From Flavobacterium sp. JAS (lineage in GTDB: Bacteria > Bacteroidota > Bacteroidia > Flavobacteriales > Flavobacteriaceae): a DNA stretch of 64,000 bases. Where the stretch lies: positions 1-64,000 of the forward strand of contig NZ_JAJMOX010000005.1 in assembly GCF_020991455.1 (NCBI RefSeq), in the 5' to 3' direction. Both the position numbers and the translations under genes were made by a program. Positions 34,346-42,970 of this stretch are shown here, piece after piece (the first letter of the stretch is position 1; every line of letters starts with the position of its first letter). The notes under the pieces were generated by a model. It was not told the origin of the DNA. It searched no databases and was given only the letters and a program-made list of their open reading frames with translations.

Positions 34346-34522
34346 GGCAAAAAAACTTGGCGATTTTGCTCCCGATAGGTATCGGGACTGCGAGAAAAAG
34401 ATTAAGCATAATTTGCTAAAAGAAAGCTTAACGTAATGACACTGGACTTCGGGATTAACTATTGAAATCTCAAAAAAAACTAAGTTGGAATTTGGAATTT
34501 CAAACTATTGGAATTTTAAAAC

Positions 34523-35368
34523 TTATCGTTTGGCTGTCAAAGTCGATCCTGCAGAAGCAATAACAACACAAGCCACAGCCAAAATTTCGTAAAAGTTCAA
34601 ACTTTCCTGTAAAAAGATAAAAGCACAAATTGTGGCAGCGGCAGGTTCTAAGCTCATTAAAATACTAAAAGTACGTGGAGGAAGCTGACCTAAAGCTTTC
34701 ATTTCTAATGTAAACGGAATAGCACTTGACAAAAGAGCCAAAGCAACACCCATTCCGAGAAGTTTTGGAGTAAGATTTGATAATCCGTTTTCGTATAATC
34801 CAAATGGAAGGATTAGAATTGCACCAAACAACATTCCGGTTGCAACTGCCTGACCGCCATGCATTATTTTAGATACTTTTCCGCCTAATACAATATAAGC
34901 TGCCCAAAGAGCGCCTGCTAAAAGGGCAAATAAAACTCCTAATGAATCGATACTATTATTTGACCACGGCGCTATAAGAACTATCCCGATTGCTGCCAGG
35001 AGGACCCAACAATAATCCATTAGACGTGTTGAACCGATTATAGCTACCAATAACGGACCGATGAATTCTAAGGTTACTGCAAGTCCAATTGGGATTCTCT
35101 CTATCGCCATATAAAAAATCAAATTCATTGCACCCAACGCTAAACCGTATGGTAAAACAATTTTCCATTGGCTTGGGGTAATTTCCTTTAAATTTGGTCT
35201 GTAAGCTATAAGTAAAATTATGGCAGAAACGCCAATTCGGATTGATGCTGTTCCCGCAGCTCCAATTGCAGGAAATAAGGTTTTAGCAATTGCAGCACCA
35301 CATTGCACACTAATAATTGCTAAAAGTACTGCGTAAATTGGAGGGATATTGAAATCTTTATTTTTCAT
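34523..35368 (-). CDS. EamA-family exporter, RhtA-like
   Basis: A 281-residue inner-membrane protein with about ten membrane segments in two EamA repeats. It resembles E. coli RhtA (threonine/homoserine exporter): IISVQCGAAIAKTLFPAIGAAGTASIR near the N-terminus, then IGLAVTLEFIGPLLVAI and LSSAIPFTLEMKALGQLPPRTFSILMSLEPAAATI. Export of amino acids is likely from the family but not proven. A TTG at 35401 opens a frame 11 codons longer; I chose the ATG at 35368 (MKNKDFNIPPIYAV). Confidence 0.8.
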   Translation of the reverse strand: MKNKDFNIPPIYAVLLAIISVQCGAAIAKTLFPAIGAAGTASIRIGVSAIILLIAYRPNLKEITPSQWKIVLPYGLALGAMNLIFYMAIERIPIGLAVTLEFIGPLLVAIIGSTRLMDYCWVLLAAIGIVLIAPWSNNSIDSLGVLFALLAGALWAAYIVLGGKVSKIMHGGQAVATGMLFGAILILPFGLYENGLSNLTPKLLGMGVALALLSSAIPFTLEMKALGQLPPRTFSILMSLEPAAATICAFIFLQESLNFYEILAVACVVIASAGSTLTAKR

Positions 35369-35477
35369 GAGAATTGTAAAAGGAGATAAGAAACGAATCA
35401 AGAAAGAAACATCTTTTATCTCTTAAGAAAAAAGGGGAGCTGAAGGTAAATTCAACTTTTTAAAAGATATTTTATAT

Positions 35478-35618
35478 TTATTGTAAAGCGCGTTTTGTAA
35501 CAAAAGCCCGGTAACCTATAATTGCCATTTGCCATTTTTTTGCTTTAGAAATATCCAAACCTTGCTTGGTAAAACTCGGCAAAAGAATTTTGTTGATTTT
35601 GGCTAAGATTTTATACAT
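35478..35618 (-). CDS. Small conserved-type protein, 46 residues
   Basis: A short reading frame on the minus strand: MYKILAKINKILLPSF begins it, then TKQGLDISKAKKWQMAI and IGYRAFVTKRALQ to the stop. It is basic, has a tryptophan and an amphipathic start, and from memory resembles small Flavobacterium proteins with the same KINKLLLPS-TKQ-LDLSKAKKWQ-AIIGW pattern, often mis-annotated as SsrA-binding protein. It is far too short for SmpB and I give no function. A terminator for the upstream hydrolase lies at 35646-35679, so it has its own promoter or is read through. The rest of 35369-35707 shows nothing else. Confidence 0.6.
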   Translation of the reverse strand: MYKILAKINKILLPSFTKQGLDISKAKKWQMAIIGYRAFVTKRALQ

Positions 35619-35645
35619 AGTAGGTTAATTTTTTTGCAAAGATAT

Positions 35646-35679
35646 AAAAAAAGACCTTGCGGTTATGCAAAGTCTTTTT
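35646..35679 (-). terminator. Rho-independent terminator of the serine hydrolase gene (minus strand)
   Basis: Read on the minus strand: AAAAAGACTTTGC, a 6-base loop, GCAAGGTCTTT and a T-run. It lies just past the stop at 35708. Confidence 0.8.
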
Positions 35680-35707
35680 GATTGGTTTAGTATTGAAAAT
35701 TAAATGT

Positions 35708-37147
35708 TTATTCCGTTTTTAGAATCAAATTCTTGTCAGGTCCATTCTCTACGTTTAAGGCGTTTTTTGGAGCCTGAATCCAGCCTGTTTCATTAATTAC
35801 AAATTTAAACATGTTGGTTTTGTCTTTTTCAAATTGGCTTTTAGGAACCGAAAGTTCAAATGTGTTTTTGTTTTTTCGGACCATTTGATAGTTTTTATCC
35901 TTTGGATTCCAATTGTCAAAAGAACCGGCTATTGAAACACTTTTCACCAAACTTGCATCAAGTGATTTATCATGTACATATCTAAATAGTATATTTTCAG
36001 AAGTAGTTGAATAACCGTAAATTTCCTTTTCCGTATCGGCTTTAGCTAACAATTCACCTGATAAACTTACGACGGCATTTCCTAATGCATTTGAAGTCTT
36101 TTCGTTACTGATATTTGCAATTATTGAAATTCCTAAATTTCGTTCCGGATAGACTAAAAACATATTTTGTGTTCCAAAAGCGCCGCCGTGTTTCCAACAG
36201 TTTCTACCATTGTTATCTACTTGAATACCGTCCCAGAAATAACCGTTCCAATCACTATCAGAATCCAGAAGATTTCTCTGAGATTCCAGAACTATTTTAT
36301 TCTTGGTATTTAATTCAAAAGCAATGAATTTGGTAAGGTCACCTAAAGTAGATTTTAAATAGCCGGCTGCACCCCAGAGATTGTCTGAAATAGTTGGCAT
36401 TAATTTTTTACCATTATAACCGTTGGCGATAACTGTATTTTTATCAGGATTTAATTCTGTCGATGTCATATTTAATTTTGACAAAATATTTTCTTTTAAC
36501 AATGTTTCATAATTCTTATGATAAATATTTTCCAGTATATGCGCTGCCAATTGAACACTTCCGTTGCTATATTTAAATTTAGTCCCCGGTAAAGTATCTA
36601 ATTTTATTGTTTTTAGATCTTGAAAGAATTTTTCACGAGAATAAGAATCATCTAGTTTTTTAAAGCCAATATAACTACTGTCGTTCGGGTTTTTTCTTAA
36701 TTCTGAGGTATCGGGTAAGTCTTTGTTGAAGCCGGTTTTAAAAGAAACCAGATCTTTAATTCTAATAGGTTTGCCCTGATATTCTAAATTAGGATAAGAA
36801 CCTGTTATGTATTTTCTAATATTATCATTAAGATTTATTTTTTGCTCTAAAACTGCTTGCGCTATCAATAATCCTGTAAACAATTTAGTGATCGAAGCGA
36901 CTTCAAAAACCGTATTATTATTTGCCTGATTGTTTTTTCCTTTGTCAATTTCTCCATAATGTTTCGTATAGGTTTTGCCGTCTTTTACGATACCAATAGA
37001 GATAGAATTAGCTTTTGAATTTTCAAGCAAAACCAAGGCATTTTTATCCATTAGCTCCAGTATTTGTTTTTCAGAAAAAGAAGCGTTTTGTTGCGCAATG
37101 CAAGAAAAGTTAATTCCAATTAAAAATAGTAAGATTGATTTTTTCAT
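35708..37147 (-). CDS. Exported serine hydrolase with C-terminal glycogen-binding-like module
   Basis: A 479-residue exported protein (signal peptide about 1-19). The beta-lactamase-like domain has SxxK at S85-I-T-K88 (FEVASITKLF), the YSN motif in KFKYSNGS, and KHGGAFGTQ as third motif. From about residue 400 a second domain appears: VKSVSIAGSFDNWNPKDKNYQMVRK, and later FKFVINETGWIQAP, which match the AMPK-type glycogen-binding/CBM48 early-set fold (GxFxxWN plus YKFxVxG). The first 380 residues are a paralogue of the protein at 14463-15593, which has no such tail. The pairing of a periplasmic hydrolase with a glucan-binding-like module is unusual; the ligand is unknown. Confidence 0.82.
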   Translation of the reverse strand: MKKSILLFLIGINFSCIAQQNASFSEKQILELMDKNALVLLENSKANSISIGIVKDGKTYTKHYGEIDKGKNNQANNNTVFEVASITKLFTGLLIAQAVLEQKINLNDNIRKYITGSYPNLEYQGKPIRIKDLVSFKTGFNKDLPDTSELRKNPNDSSYIGFKKLDDSYSREKFFQDLKTIKLDTLPGTKFKYSNGSVQLAAHILENIYHKNYETLLKENILSKLNMTSTELNPDKNTVIANGYNGKKLMPTISDNLWGAAGYLKSTLGDLTKFIAFELNTKNKIVLESQRNLLDSDSDWNGYFWDGIQVDNNGRNCWKHGGAFGTQNMFLVYPERNLGISIIANISNEKTSNALGNAVVSLSGELLAKADTEKEIYGYSTTSENILFRYVHDKSLDASLVKSVSIAGSFDNWNPKDKNYQMVRKNKNTFELSVPKSQFEKDKTNMFKFVINETGWIQAPKNALNVENGPDKNLILKTE

Positions 37148-37192
37148 TTTGCTGTGGTATCAATGTTGACTTTTTTCTTTTTATAATAAATT

Positions 37193-37223
37193 AAAAAACC
37201 AGTGGTATTAAACACTGGTTTTT
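37193..37223 (-). terminator. Rho-independent terminator of the BlaI/M56 operon
   Basis: AAAACCAGTG and CACTGGTTTT with an 8-base loop. On the minus strand a T-run follows, 38 bp after the M56 stop at 37262. Confidence 0.85.
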
Positions 37224-37261
37224 ATCTTTAAGAAGTTTCTAAATATGATTTTTGTTGGGAT

Positions 37262-39019
37262 TTAAGATTTTTTAATATCTCTCTCCACTTTTTTCATGTT
37301 TTTTTCATGTGCTTTCATATTTTGCTCATACACTTTCATGTCTTTTTCAAATTGCTCCATTTTCTTTTCAAAATCTCCTCCAAATTGCTGGTCAATATAT
37401 GCGCCATATTTATCCATTTCAGCTCCAAATTTTTCCATAGCGATTTCATACTTTTCCATTTCTTTATCATAAACAAGTTCACGTTTTGACATAATGTCTT
37501 CTACTTGATTTTGATAAGCGTCCAATTTCGGTTGAAATGCGTCCATTTTTTTCTGAAATTCTGCCATCTTTTTGTCAAAATCTTTCATAGCTACTTTATC
37601 CGAAGTGTTTCTTGGCAGCACAGGAGGTTTTGGCATATGTGACATATTTGGCGAAGCCGGTAGCTCTAAATCTTTTGGCAATACTGGCATTACCGGAGCA
37701 ACTGGTGCTGGCTGTAATTCTGGTGTTGCAGGAGGTGTAGGAGGAACCGGAGGAGTCATTCTATCTGAGTCATTATAGCTTGCGATTTCTGCTACACGAT
37801 CTTCATAATTAGTTGATTTGATATTTTCTGTATCTGTAACAACACCAATTTTTTTAATGCCGTTTTTTTCAGTTGAAACGGAAATTGCAAAGCTGTCTAT
37901 AGCTTCATCACCATCAATTTCAATAGTTTGAACCTCTTTAGTTCCTTTTTTAATGTTGATTTTAATCCCTATTAATTCATTTTTAGAGTTTCTCTTTATA
38001 TTAGAAACAGCAATATCTGCATCATGATTCTTTTTTAGTTTCTCAGCGATTACTTTTAGTTCCTGATCAGTTGTATTTTTATTAATGTTATAAATATCAT
38101 CTGAATCATTAGTTTTAGAAATTTCCTGAGGCTGATTTTTCTCCTGTGCAATGGTTTTAATTTGAAACAACAGTACAAAAGCAACTAGTACCGGAAGTAT
38201 GGCATAATACTTCCAATAATTCCATTTTTTTGATTGATTTTTGTTTAACATGACAATTCGTTTTTTGATTAATGATTGATAAAAATGATTGGTAATTGCA
38301 ACACATGATTCGTGTGTTGTGATTTTTAAAAGCGTGTATTGATACGCTTTTTTGTCTGATATTTTCTTGGCAGCTTCACTATCAGCAATGAATTCAAGAT
38401 TTTGAAGAATTGCTTTTTTGTACAGCCAAATAATTGGATTGAACCAAAAAAGTACGCAAAAAACTCTCGAAATTAAAACGTCTACAGTATGATTTTGATC
38501 ACTATGCACTTTTTCATGCTCAATAATATTCTCTAATTCTGCAGCTGTGTACATTGATGAGTTGTACACGATATAATCAAAATAAGAAAAAGGAGCAATG
38601 TTCTCACGAACATCTATAAACTTGAAATCAGCTTGTTGGTGTACTTTTTTACCTTTTAAGACTGAGTTTAAACTATAAAAATCAAGTGCAAACTTTATAA
38701 TCAAGGCAAGAAACCCGATGCAATAAATAGCTAGTACGACATAATTCCAGTTAATCTCAAAAGATTCCTGCACGATTGCATGATGCGGGCTATAGGCTCG
38801 AGAATAATTTACATCAGAAACTGGTATTGCGACCGGATCGATCCAGACTATTTTAGTATAAACCAAAAAAGGCAATATAATCGAGGTTATTAATCCGGCT
38901 AGCAAGAACCATCTGCTGCTGTTAAAAAAAGTTTCTTTGCGCAGTAAAAAATAATAAGCACAGTAAAACAATAGCATTAATCCGCTTGATTTTGCGATAA
39001 AAATAAAAAGAGCTTCCAT
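37262..39019 (-). CDS. M56-family (BlaR1-like) membrane metallopeptidase, copy 2
   Basis: A 585-residue protein. Residues 1-about 290 are the BlaR1/MecR1-type membrane part with four to five hydrophobic segments and the zinc site HEKVH (168-172) in IIEHEKVHSDQNHTVD. The last segment of this part is near 275. The C-terminal region, different from copy 1, is periplasmic: a beta-rich part (about 315-400), a Pro-rich linker (VPPTPPATPELQPAPVAPVMPV, residues about 440-462) and a charged Met/Lys/Glu coiled coil to the end. The family cleaves a repressor after sensing a signal; here the partner is the BlaI gene 5 bp upstream. The signal is unknown. Confidence 0.85.
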   Translation of the reverse strand: MEALFIFIAKSSGLMLLFYCAYYFLLRKETFFNSSRWFLLAGLITSIILPFLVYTKIVWIDPVAIPVSDVNYSRAYSPHHAIVQESFEINWNYVVLAIYCIGFLALIIKFALDFYSLNSVLKGKKVHQQADFKFIDVRENIAPFSYFDYIVYNSSMYTAAELENIIEHEKVHSDQNHTVDVLISRVFCVLFWFNPIIWLYKKAILQNLEFIADSEAAKKISDKKAYQYTLLKITTHESCVAITNHFYQSLIKKRIVMLNKNQSKKWNYWKYYAILPVLVAFVLLFQIKTIAQEKNQPQEISKTNDSDDIYNINKNTTDQELKVIAEKLKKNHDADIAVSNIKRNSKNELIGIKINIKKGTKEVQTIEIDGDEAIDSFAISVSTEKNGIKKIGVVTDTENIKSTNYEDRVAEIASYNDSDRMTPPVPPTPPATPELQPAPVAPVMPVLPKDLELPASPNMSHMPKPPVLPRNTSDKVAMKDFDKKMAEFQKKMDAFQPKLDAYQNQVEDIMSKRELVYDKEMEKYEIAMEKFGAEMDKYGAYIDQQFGGDFEKKMEQFEKDMKVYEQNMKAHEKNMKKVERDIKKS

Positions 39020-39024
39020 AATGG

Positions 39025-39393
39025 TTATTTAACTTCTTGAGGAGTTTCGATCATTGCCAGGATTTCGCGTAATTCTGCCGCCGAAATTTTTTCTTCTTTA
39101 GCAAAAAATGAAACCATACTTTTATAAGAACTATTGAAATAATTATCAATCGCTGTACTCATAAAGCCTTTACTGTAATCTTCAATACTTACAATTGGGT
39201 AATATTGATGTGTATTCCCAAAAGCATTATGCCCCACATATCCTTTTTCTTCCAGATTACGAACAATAGTCGAAAGTGTATTATAATGCGGTTGATCTTC
39301 AGTAATTTCTATTTGAATCTCTTTTACAAAAGCTTTTTTAAGCTTCCATAAAATGTGCATGATTTCTTCTTCTTTGTTGGTTAGCTTTTGCAT
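39025..39393 (-). CDS. BlaI/MecI-family repressor, copy 2
   Basis: A 122-residue winged-helix repressor. MQKLTNKEEEIMHILWKLKKAFVKEIQ is the family start; HYNTLSTIVRNLEEKGYVGHNAFGNTHQYYP covers the recognition helix and wing. The C-terminal helices dimerise (FAKEEKISAAELREILAMIE). It differs from copy 1 at only a few positions. BlaI repressors are inactivated by cleavage by the partner M56 protein. No operator-like dyad is found in the 27 bp before it, so it is transcribed from the promoter before copy 1. Confidence 0.92.
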   Translation of the reverse strand: MQKLTNKEEEIMHILWKLKKAFVKEIQIEITEDQPHYNTLSTIVRNLEEKGYVGHNAFGNTHQYYPIVSIEDYSKGFMSTAIDNYFNSSYKSMVSFFAKEEKISAAELREILAMIETPQEVK

Positions 39394-39420
39394 GATTTTA
39401 GATTTTACGAGTAATTGAAA

Positions 39421-41019
39421 TTACTTTTTAGTTTCAATAATTATCACTCCGTTTATACCTTCGTCTCCGTATCTTGCAATAGCTTCTGGACCTTTAAAGA
39501 CATTCATTGATTTGATATTAAGATCGTCAAGAGATTTGTTTTCATCTGAACTTAGACGACCAATTACTACTCCGTCGACAATGTACAATGGGTCAGAGTT
39601 TATTTTTATAGTCTGCTGACCATTATTATTGGTTACAGTAATATTTGTATTGGTATTTGTTTTTCCGTTTACGTTAGTGCTTACAACAGTGCTAGTAAGG
39701 GTATTAACATTGCAATCAGCTTTTGTGCTAGTATTAGAATTAATGTTAACATCAGTGTTGGTTTTAGAGTTTTGAACTTTTACGATTTCAATTTTATTTG
39801 CTTTATCAGTAGTTTTAGCATCACCTACTTTGTTATCATCGGTAACTAAACTGATTTTTTTAGAACCATTTTCATCCGTTACGATAATAATTCCGCAATC
39901 TTTAATGCCTTTGTCACCAAGAACCTCATATTCTTGTTCTTGTTCAGTGCCAATTTTCGCATGTAGTTTTATTGCAATTAGTTCGTTTTGAGAATTTCGT
40001 TTTAATTCTGCAATTGTAAAATCGACATTGTGATTTAATTTTAATTTTTCTGCAATAACCTTTAAGTCCTGATCTGTAGTTGTTTTTTTGATTTTGTAAA
40101 CATCAACAGATTTGATCTCTTTTTTAGAAACCGCAGTTGTGGTTTCTCTTTTTTCTTTTGCAATTACTTCGATTTGAAATAATAATACAAATGCCGCAAG
40201 AGCTGGAACTACAACATAGTACTTCCATGAATTACTCTTTTTTGATTGATTTTTGTTTAACATAACGATTCGTTTTTTGATTAATGATTGATAAAAATGA
40301 TTGGTAATAGCGAGACAACTCTCGTGTGTCGTAATTTTTAAAAGCGTGTATTGATATGCTTTTTTATCTGATATTTTTTGAGCAGCTTCTTTATCTGCAA
40401 TAAATTCAAGATTTTGAACAATTGCTTTTTTATAGAACCACATTATTGGGTTGAACCAAAACAACATGCAAAAGACTCTCGAAATAAGAACATCTACAGT
40501 ATGATTTTGATCACTATGAACTTTTTCATGTTCCAGAATACTCTCTAACTCTGATTCCGTGTACATTGATGAGTTGTAAACGATATAATCAAAATAGGAG
40601 AAAGGAGCAATGTTTTCTTTTACATCTATAAACTTAAAATCAGCTTGTTGTTGTATTTTTTTTCCTTTTAGAATGGAGTTTAAACTGTAGAAGTCGATGC
40701 CAAATTTGATTAAAAAACCAATGAAGCCAACTATATAAACAGCAATAAAGACCAGATTCCAATTAACTTCAAAAGAATTATTTTCTGTATTTAAAGGAGA
40801 AAGCTCTGAGTAATTTATATTTGAAATAGTAGCAGCGTTAATCCAGACTACTTTTGTGTAAACCAAAAAAGGCAATACAACAGAAGTAATTAAACCGGCT
40901 AATAAAAACCATCTGTTACTATTAAAGAATGTTTCTTTGCGCAGTAGAAAATAATAGGCACAAAAAAATAAAAGTAACAATCCGCTTGATTTTGCTATAA
41001 ATATAAATAGTGCTTCCAT
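39421..41019 (-). CDS. M56-family (BlaR1-like) metallopeptidase with TonB-plug-like C-terminus, copy 1
   Basis: A 532-residue protein. Residues 1-about 300 closely match copy 2: same membrane segments and the zinc site H164-E-K-V-H168 in LEHEKVHSDQNHTVD. The C-terminal part diverges: a shared beta-region (about 315-395), an Asn/Thr-rich low-complexity linker (VNINSNTSTKADCNVN and NGKTNTNTNITVTNN), and from about 475 a plug-like module, PLYIVDGVVIGRLSSDEN, DDLNIKSMNVFKGPEAIARYG, GINGVIIIETKK, as in the plug of SusC/TonB-dependent receptors. Such tails are known on Bacteroidetes M56 proteins; the meaning is unclear. Confidence 0.87.
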   Translation of the reverse strand: MEALFIFIAKSSGLLLLFFCAYYFLLRKETFFNSNRWFLLAGLITSVVLPFLVYTKVVWINAATISNINYSELSPLNTENNSFEVNWNLVFIAVYIVGFIGFLIKFGIDFYSLNSILKGKKIQQQADFKFIDVKENIAPFSYFDYIVYNSSMYTESELESILEHEKVHSDQNHTVDVLISRVFCMLFWFNPIMWFYKKAIVQNLEFIADKEAAQKISDKKAYQYTLLKITTHESCLAITNHFYQSLIKKRIVMLNKNQSKKSNSWKYYVVVPALAAFVLLFQIEVIAKEKRETTTAVSKKEIKSVDVYKIKKTTTDQDLKVIAEKLKLNHNVDFTIAELKRNSQNELIAIKLHAKIGTEQEQEYEVLGDKGIKDCGIIIVTDENGSKKISLVTDDNKVGDAKTTDKANKIEIVKVQNSKTNTDVNINSNTSTKADCNVNTLTSTVVSTNVNGKTNTNTNITVTNNNGQQTIKINSDPLYIVDGVVIGRLSSDENKSLDDLNIKSMNVFKGPEAIARYGDEGINGVIIIETKK

Positions 41020-41025
41020 AAATGC

Positions 41026-41394
41026 TTATTTTTCTTCTTTTGGAGTTTCAATCATTGCCAGGATTTCACGTAATTCGGCCGCCGAAATTTTTTCTTCTTT
41101 GGCAAAAAATGAAACCATATTTTTATAAGAGCTGTTAAAGAAATTATCAATAGCAGTATTCATAAACTTTTTACTATAAGCTTCCAGCGTAACGGCAGGA
41201 TAATATTGATGCGTATTTCCAAAAGCATTATGTCCCACAAAACCTTTTTCTTCAAGATTTCGTACAATAGTCGAAAGTGTATTGTAATGCGGTTGATCTT
41301 CAGTTATTTCTGCCTGAATTTCTTTTACAAAAGCTTTTTTAAGCTTCCATAAAATATGCATGATTTCTTCTTCTTTGTTGGTTAACTTTTGCAT
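41026..41394 (-). CDS. BlaI/MecI-family repressor, copy 1
   Basis: A 122-residue winged-helix repressor, nearly identical to copy 2. It is the first gene of a four-gene unit BlaI-M56-BlaI-M56, with 6 and 5 bp between repressor and peptidase in the two modules. Its promoter, 41412-41442, is overlapped by two dyads that are the likely operator. By analogy with BlaI-BlaR1, the repressor would hold off its own operon until its M56 partner cuts it. Confidence 0.93.
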   Translation of the reverse strand: MQKLTNKEEEIMHILWKLKKAFVKEIQAEITEDQPHYNTLSTIVRNLEEKGFVGHNAFGNTHQYYPAVTLEAYSKKFMNTAIDNFFNSSYKNMVSFFAKEEKISAAELREILAMIETPKEEK

Positions 41395-41411
41395 GTTTTC
41401 TAATTTTAATT

Positions 41412-41442
41412 CAAACCTACAACTATTTTTCTAGTTACACAA
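41412..41442 (-). promoter_or_regulatory. Promoter of the BlaI/M56 operon
   Basis: On the minus strand: TTG (41442-41440), 20 bases, TAGGTTTG (41419-41412), a TTG-N20-TANNTTTG match. The start codon lies 17 bp beyond, so the leader is about 10 bases. Confidence 0.6.
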
Positions 41443-41456
41443 CTATAAAAATAGTT
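41421..41456. promoter_or_regulatory. Two phased dyads, likely BlaI operator
   Basis: AACTATTTTTCTAGTT (41421-41436) and AACTATAAAAATAGTT (41441-41456) both fit AACTA-N6-TAGTT and are centred 20 bp apart (about two helical turns). The first lies between -33 and -7 of the promoter; the second covers the -33 box. This is the layout expected for a cooperative winged-helix repressor. No similar dyad is seen before the second BlaI gene. Confidence 0.6.
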
Positions 41457-41488
41457 ATTTAACTAAAAAATTCGTTTGATTGATCTTT

Positions 41489-41632
41489 TAACCGCAAAGT
41501 GCACTAAGCTTTTTTATCTATGAATATCAATAAAAACGCAAAGTTCGCAAAGCTTTGTGTAGATATAGCTTTGCGAACTTTGCGTTTTTATTAAGTCACA
41601 ATAAGTAAAAAAAACTTAGCGGACTTTGCTGT
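41489..41632. repeat. Nested inverted-repeat element (AACCGCAAAGTGC family)
   Basis: A perfect 26-bp inverted repeat, arms 41529-41554 and 41567-41592 with a 12-base loop (core ACGCAAAGTTCGCAAAGCT), is nested in a weaker pair: AACCGCAAAGTGCACTAAGC (41492-41511) against ACTTAGCGGACTTTGCTG (about 41614-41631). It lies between the MFS stop (41655, minus) and the BlaI operon. The same unit starts the window (5-28). It can end transcription in either direction but is larger than a normal terminator. Confidence 0.8.
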
Positions 41633-41654
41633 AAAATTTTATAAGTAATCTATT

Positions 41655-42872
41655 TTAACCAATTTTCTCACGGATTAATGCTTTTTTTATCCAAAAGCAG
41701 CAAAGTGTTGCAAAAACTCCAATACAAGCCATAAAGAGCCAGTTGATTTGGTAACCCAAACGAGAGATAATTTCGAAACCGACTTTAGAACTAATAATAT
41801 GAGCCAAACTAAAACTCATGGTATAAAGCGCCATATATCGTCCTTCCTGACCTTTTGGTGCTCGACTTAACGCAAAAGCATTCGAAAAAGGAAAGGTTAG
41901 AATTTCTCCAATTGATATACAAATCATGCTGATTACCAAAATTCCTGCCCAAACATTAATTAGCAATAAAAAGAAACTTGACGCCATGACAAATGAACCC
42001 AGAATAATGATTCGTATTTTCGGGAAACCTTTTCTCTCCATAAAGCCAACCGTTGGCATTTCTAAAGCAAAGATTAAAAGCCCGTTTAGAGTCATTAATA
42101 ACCCGGTCTGAAACTCTGATAAACCAAATTTCTCATTATGATATAAAGGTAGAGTTGTAAAAAGCTGAAAGAAAATCATTGCCGTAACGAAACTAACAAA
42201 TAAAAATACCCAAAAGATTCTGTCATGAAATACCGATTTTATTTCTGCAGCGCTCTCCATTTTATCTTCATGAACAACTTTTTTCTTTTCCTTAACCAAT
42301 AGCGCAAATATTGAAATAGAGATAATACACGATGCACCATCAACCCAGAACAAACCAGAATAACCAATTCCCATAATAATTAAACCTCCTAAAGCTGGTC
42401 CTGCAGCAAAACCAAGATTTACCGCTAAACGTACTAAAGTTAAGGCACGTGTTCTATTTTCGGGTTTTGCATAAGCTCCTAACGAAACAAACATTGCCGG
42501 TCTAAACATATCTGCAATAGTCATTAAAACAAACATAGCAATACAAAGCGCCCAGAATGTCGTAATATATTGTACAAAGAAAAGCGAGACCCCGCTGGTA
42601 AATAAACTAAAAATCATGATTTTGTAAAACCCGATTTTGTCTGATAATTTTCCGCCTAACCAAGAACCTAACATTGATCCAAGACCAAAGGCTACCATAA
42701 TCCAACCTACTTGATTATAAGTAAAATGAAGGTCTTCTTTTAGATATTTTGATAAAAAAGGAAGTACCATTGTTCCTGCACGGTTGATAAAAGTGACAAT
42801 TGTAAGTATCCAAATTTCTCTTGAAAATCCTTTAAAATTGTTGATGTAATGGTTAAAAGCAGTTTTGAGCAT
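41655..42872 (-). CDS. MFS transporter (drug/metabolite efflux type)
   Basis: A 405-residue inner-membrane protein with 12 predicted membrane segments. The loop 2-3 motif reads GSMLGSWLGGKLSDKIGFYK, the MFS signature, and NLGFAAGPALGG is typical of H+ antiporters. Substrate unknown; proteins like this are annotated as MdtH/YfmO-type efflux pumps. Its promoter region is shared with the divergent DUF1684 gene. No regulator is adjacent. Confidence 0.85.
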   Translation of the reverse strand: MLKTAFNHYINNFKGFSREIWILTIVTFINRAGTMVLPFLSKYLKEDLHFTYNQVGWIMVAFGLGSMLGSWLGGKLSDKIGFYKIMIFSLFTSGVSLFFVQYITTFWALCIAMFVLMTIADMFRPAMFVSLGAYAKPENRTRALTLVRLAVNLGFAAGPALGGLIIMGIGYSGLFWVDGASCIISISIFALLVKEKKKVVHEDKMESAAEIKSVFHDRIFWVFLFVSFVTAMIFFQLFTTLPLYHNEKFGLSEFQTGLLMTLNGLLIFALEMPTVGFMERKGFPKIRIIILGSFVMASSFFLLLINVWAGILVISMICISIGEILTFPFSNAFALSRAPKGQEGRYMALYTMSFSLAHIISSKVGFEIISRLGYQINWLFMACIGVFATLCCFWIKKALIREKIG

Positions 42873-42924
42873 TATAAAATAAGTTATTTACAACAAAGTT
42901 AGGAAACTTTGTCACTTAGAGTGG

Positions 42925-42955
42925 TTGTCGCATTGTTACTTTTAAACTATTTTTG
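42925..42955 (+). promoter_or_regulatory. Promoter of the DUF1684-TatD unit
   Basis: TTG (42925-42927), 20 bases, TATTTTTG (42948-42955). The TTG at 42953 that would extend the reading frame lies inside the -7 box, so the ATG at 42971 is the real start. Confidence 0.6.
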
Positions 42956-42970
42956 TGGAAAATTTCTAAG

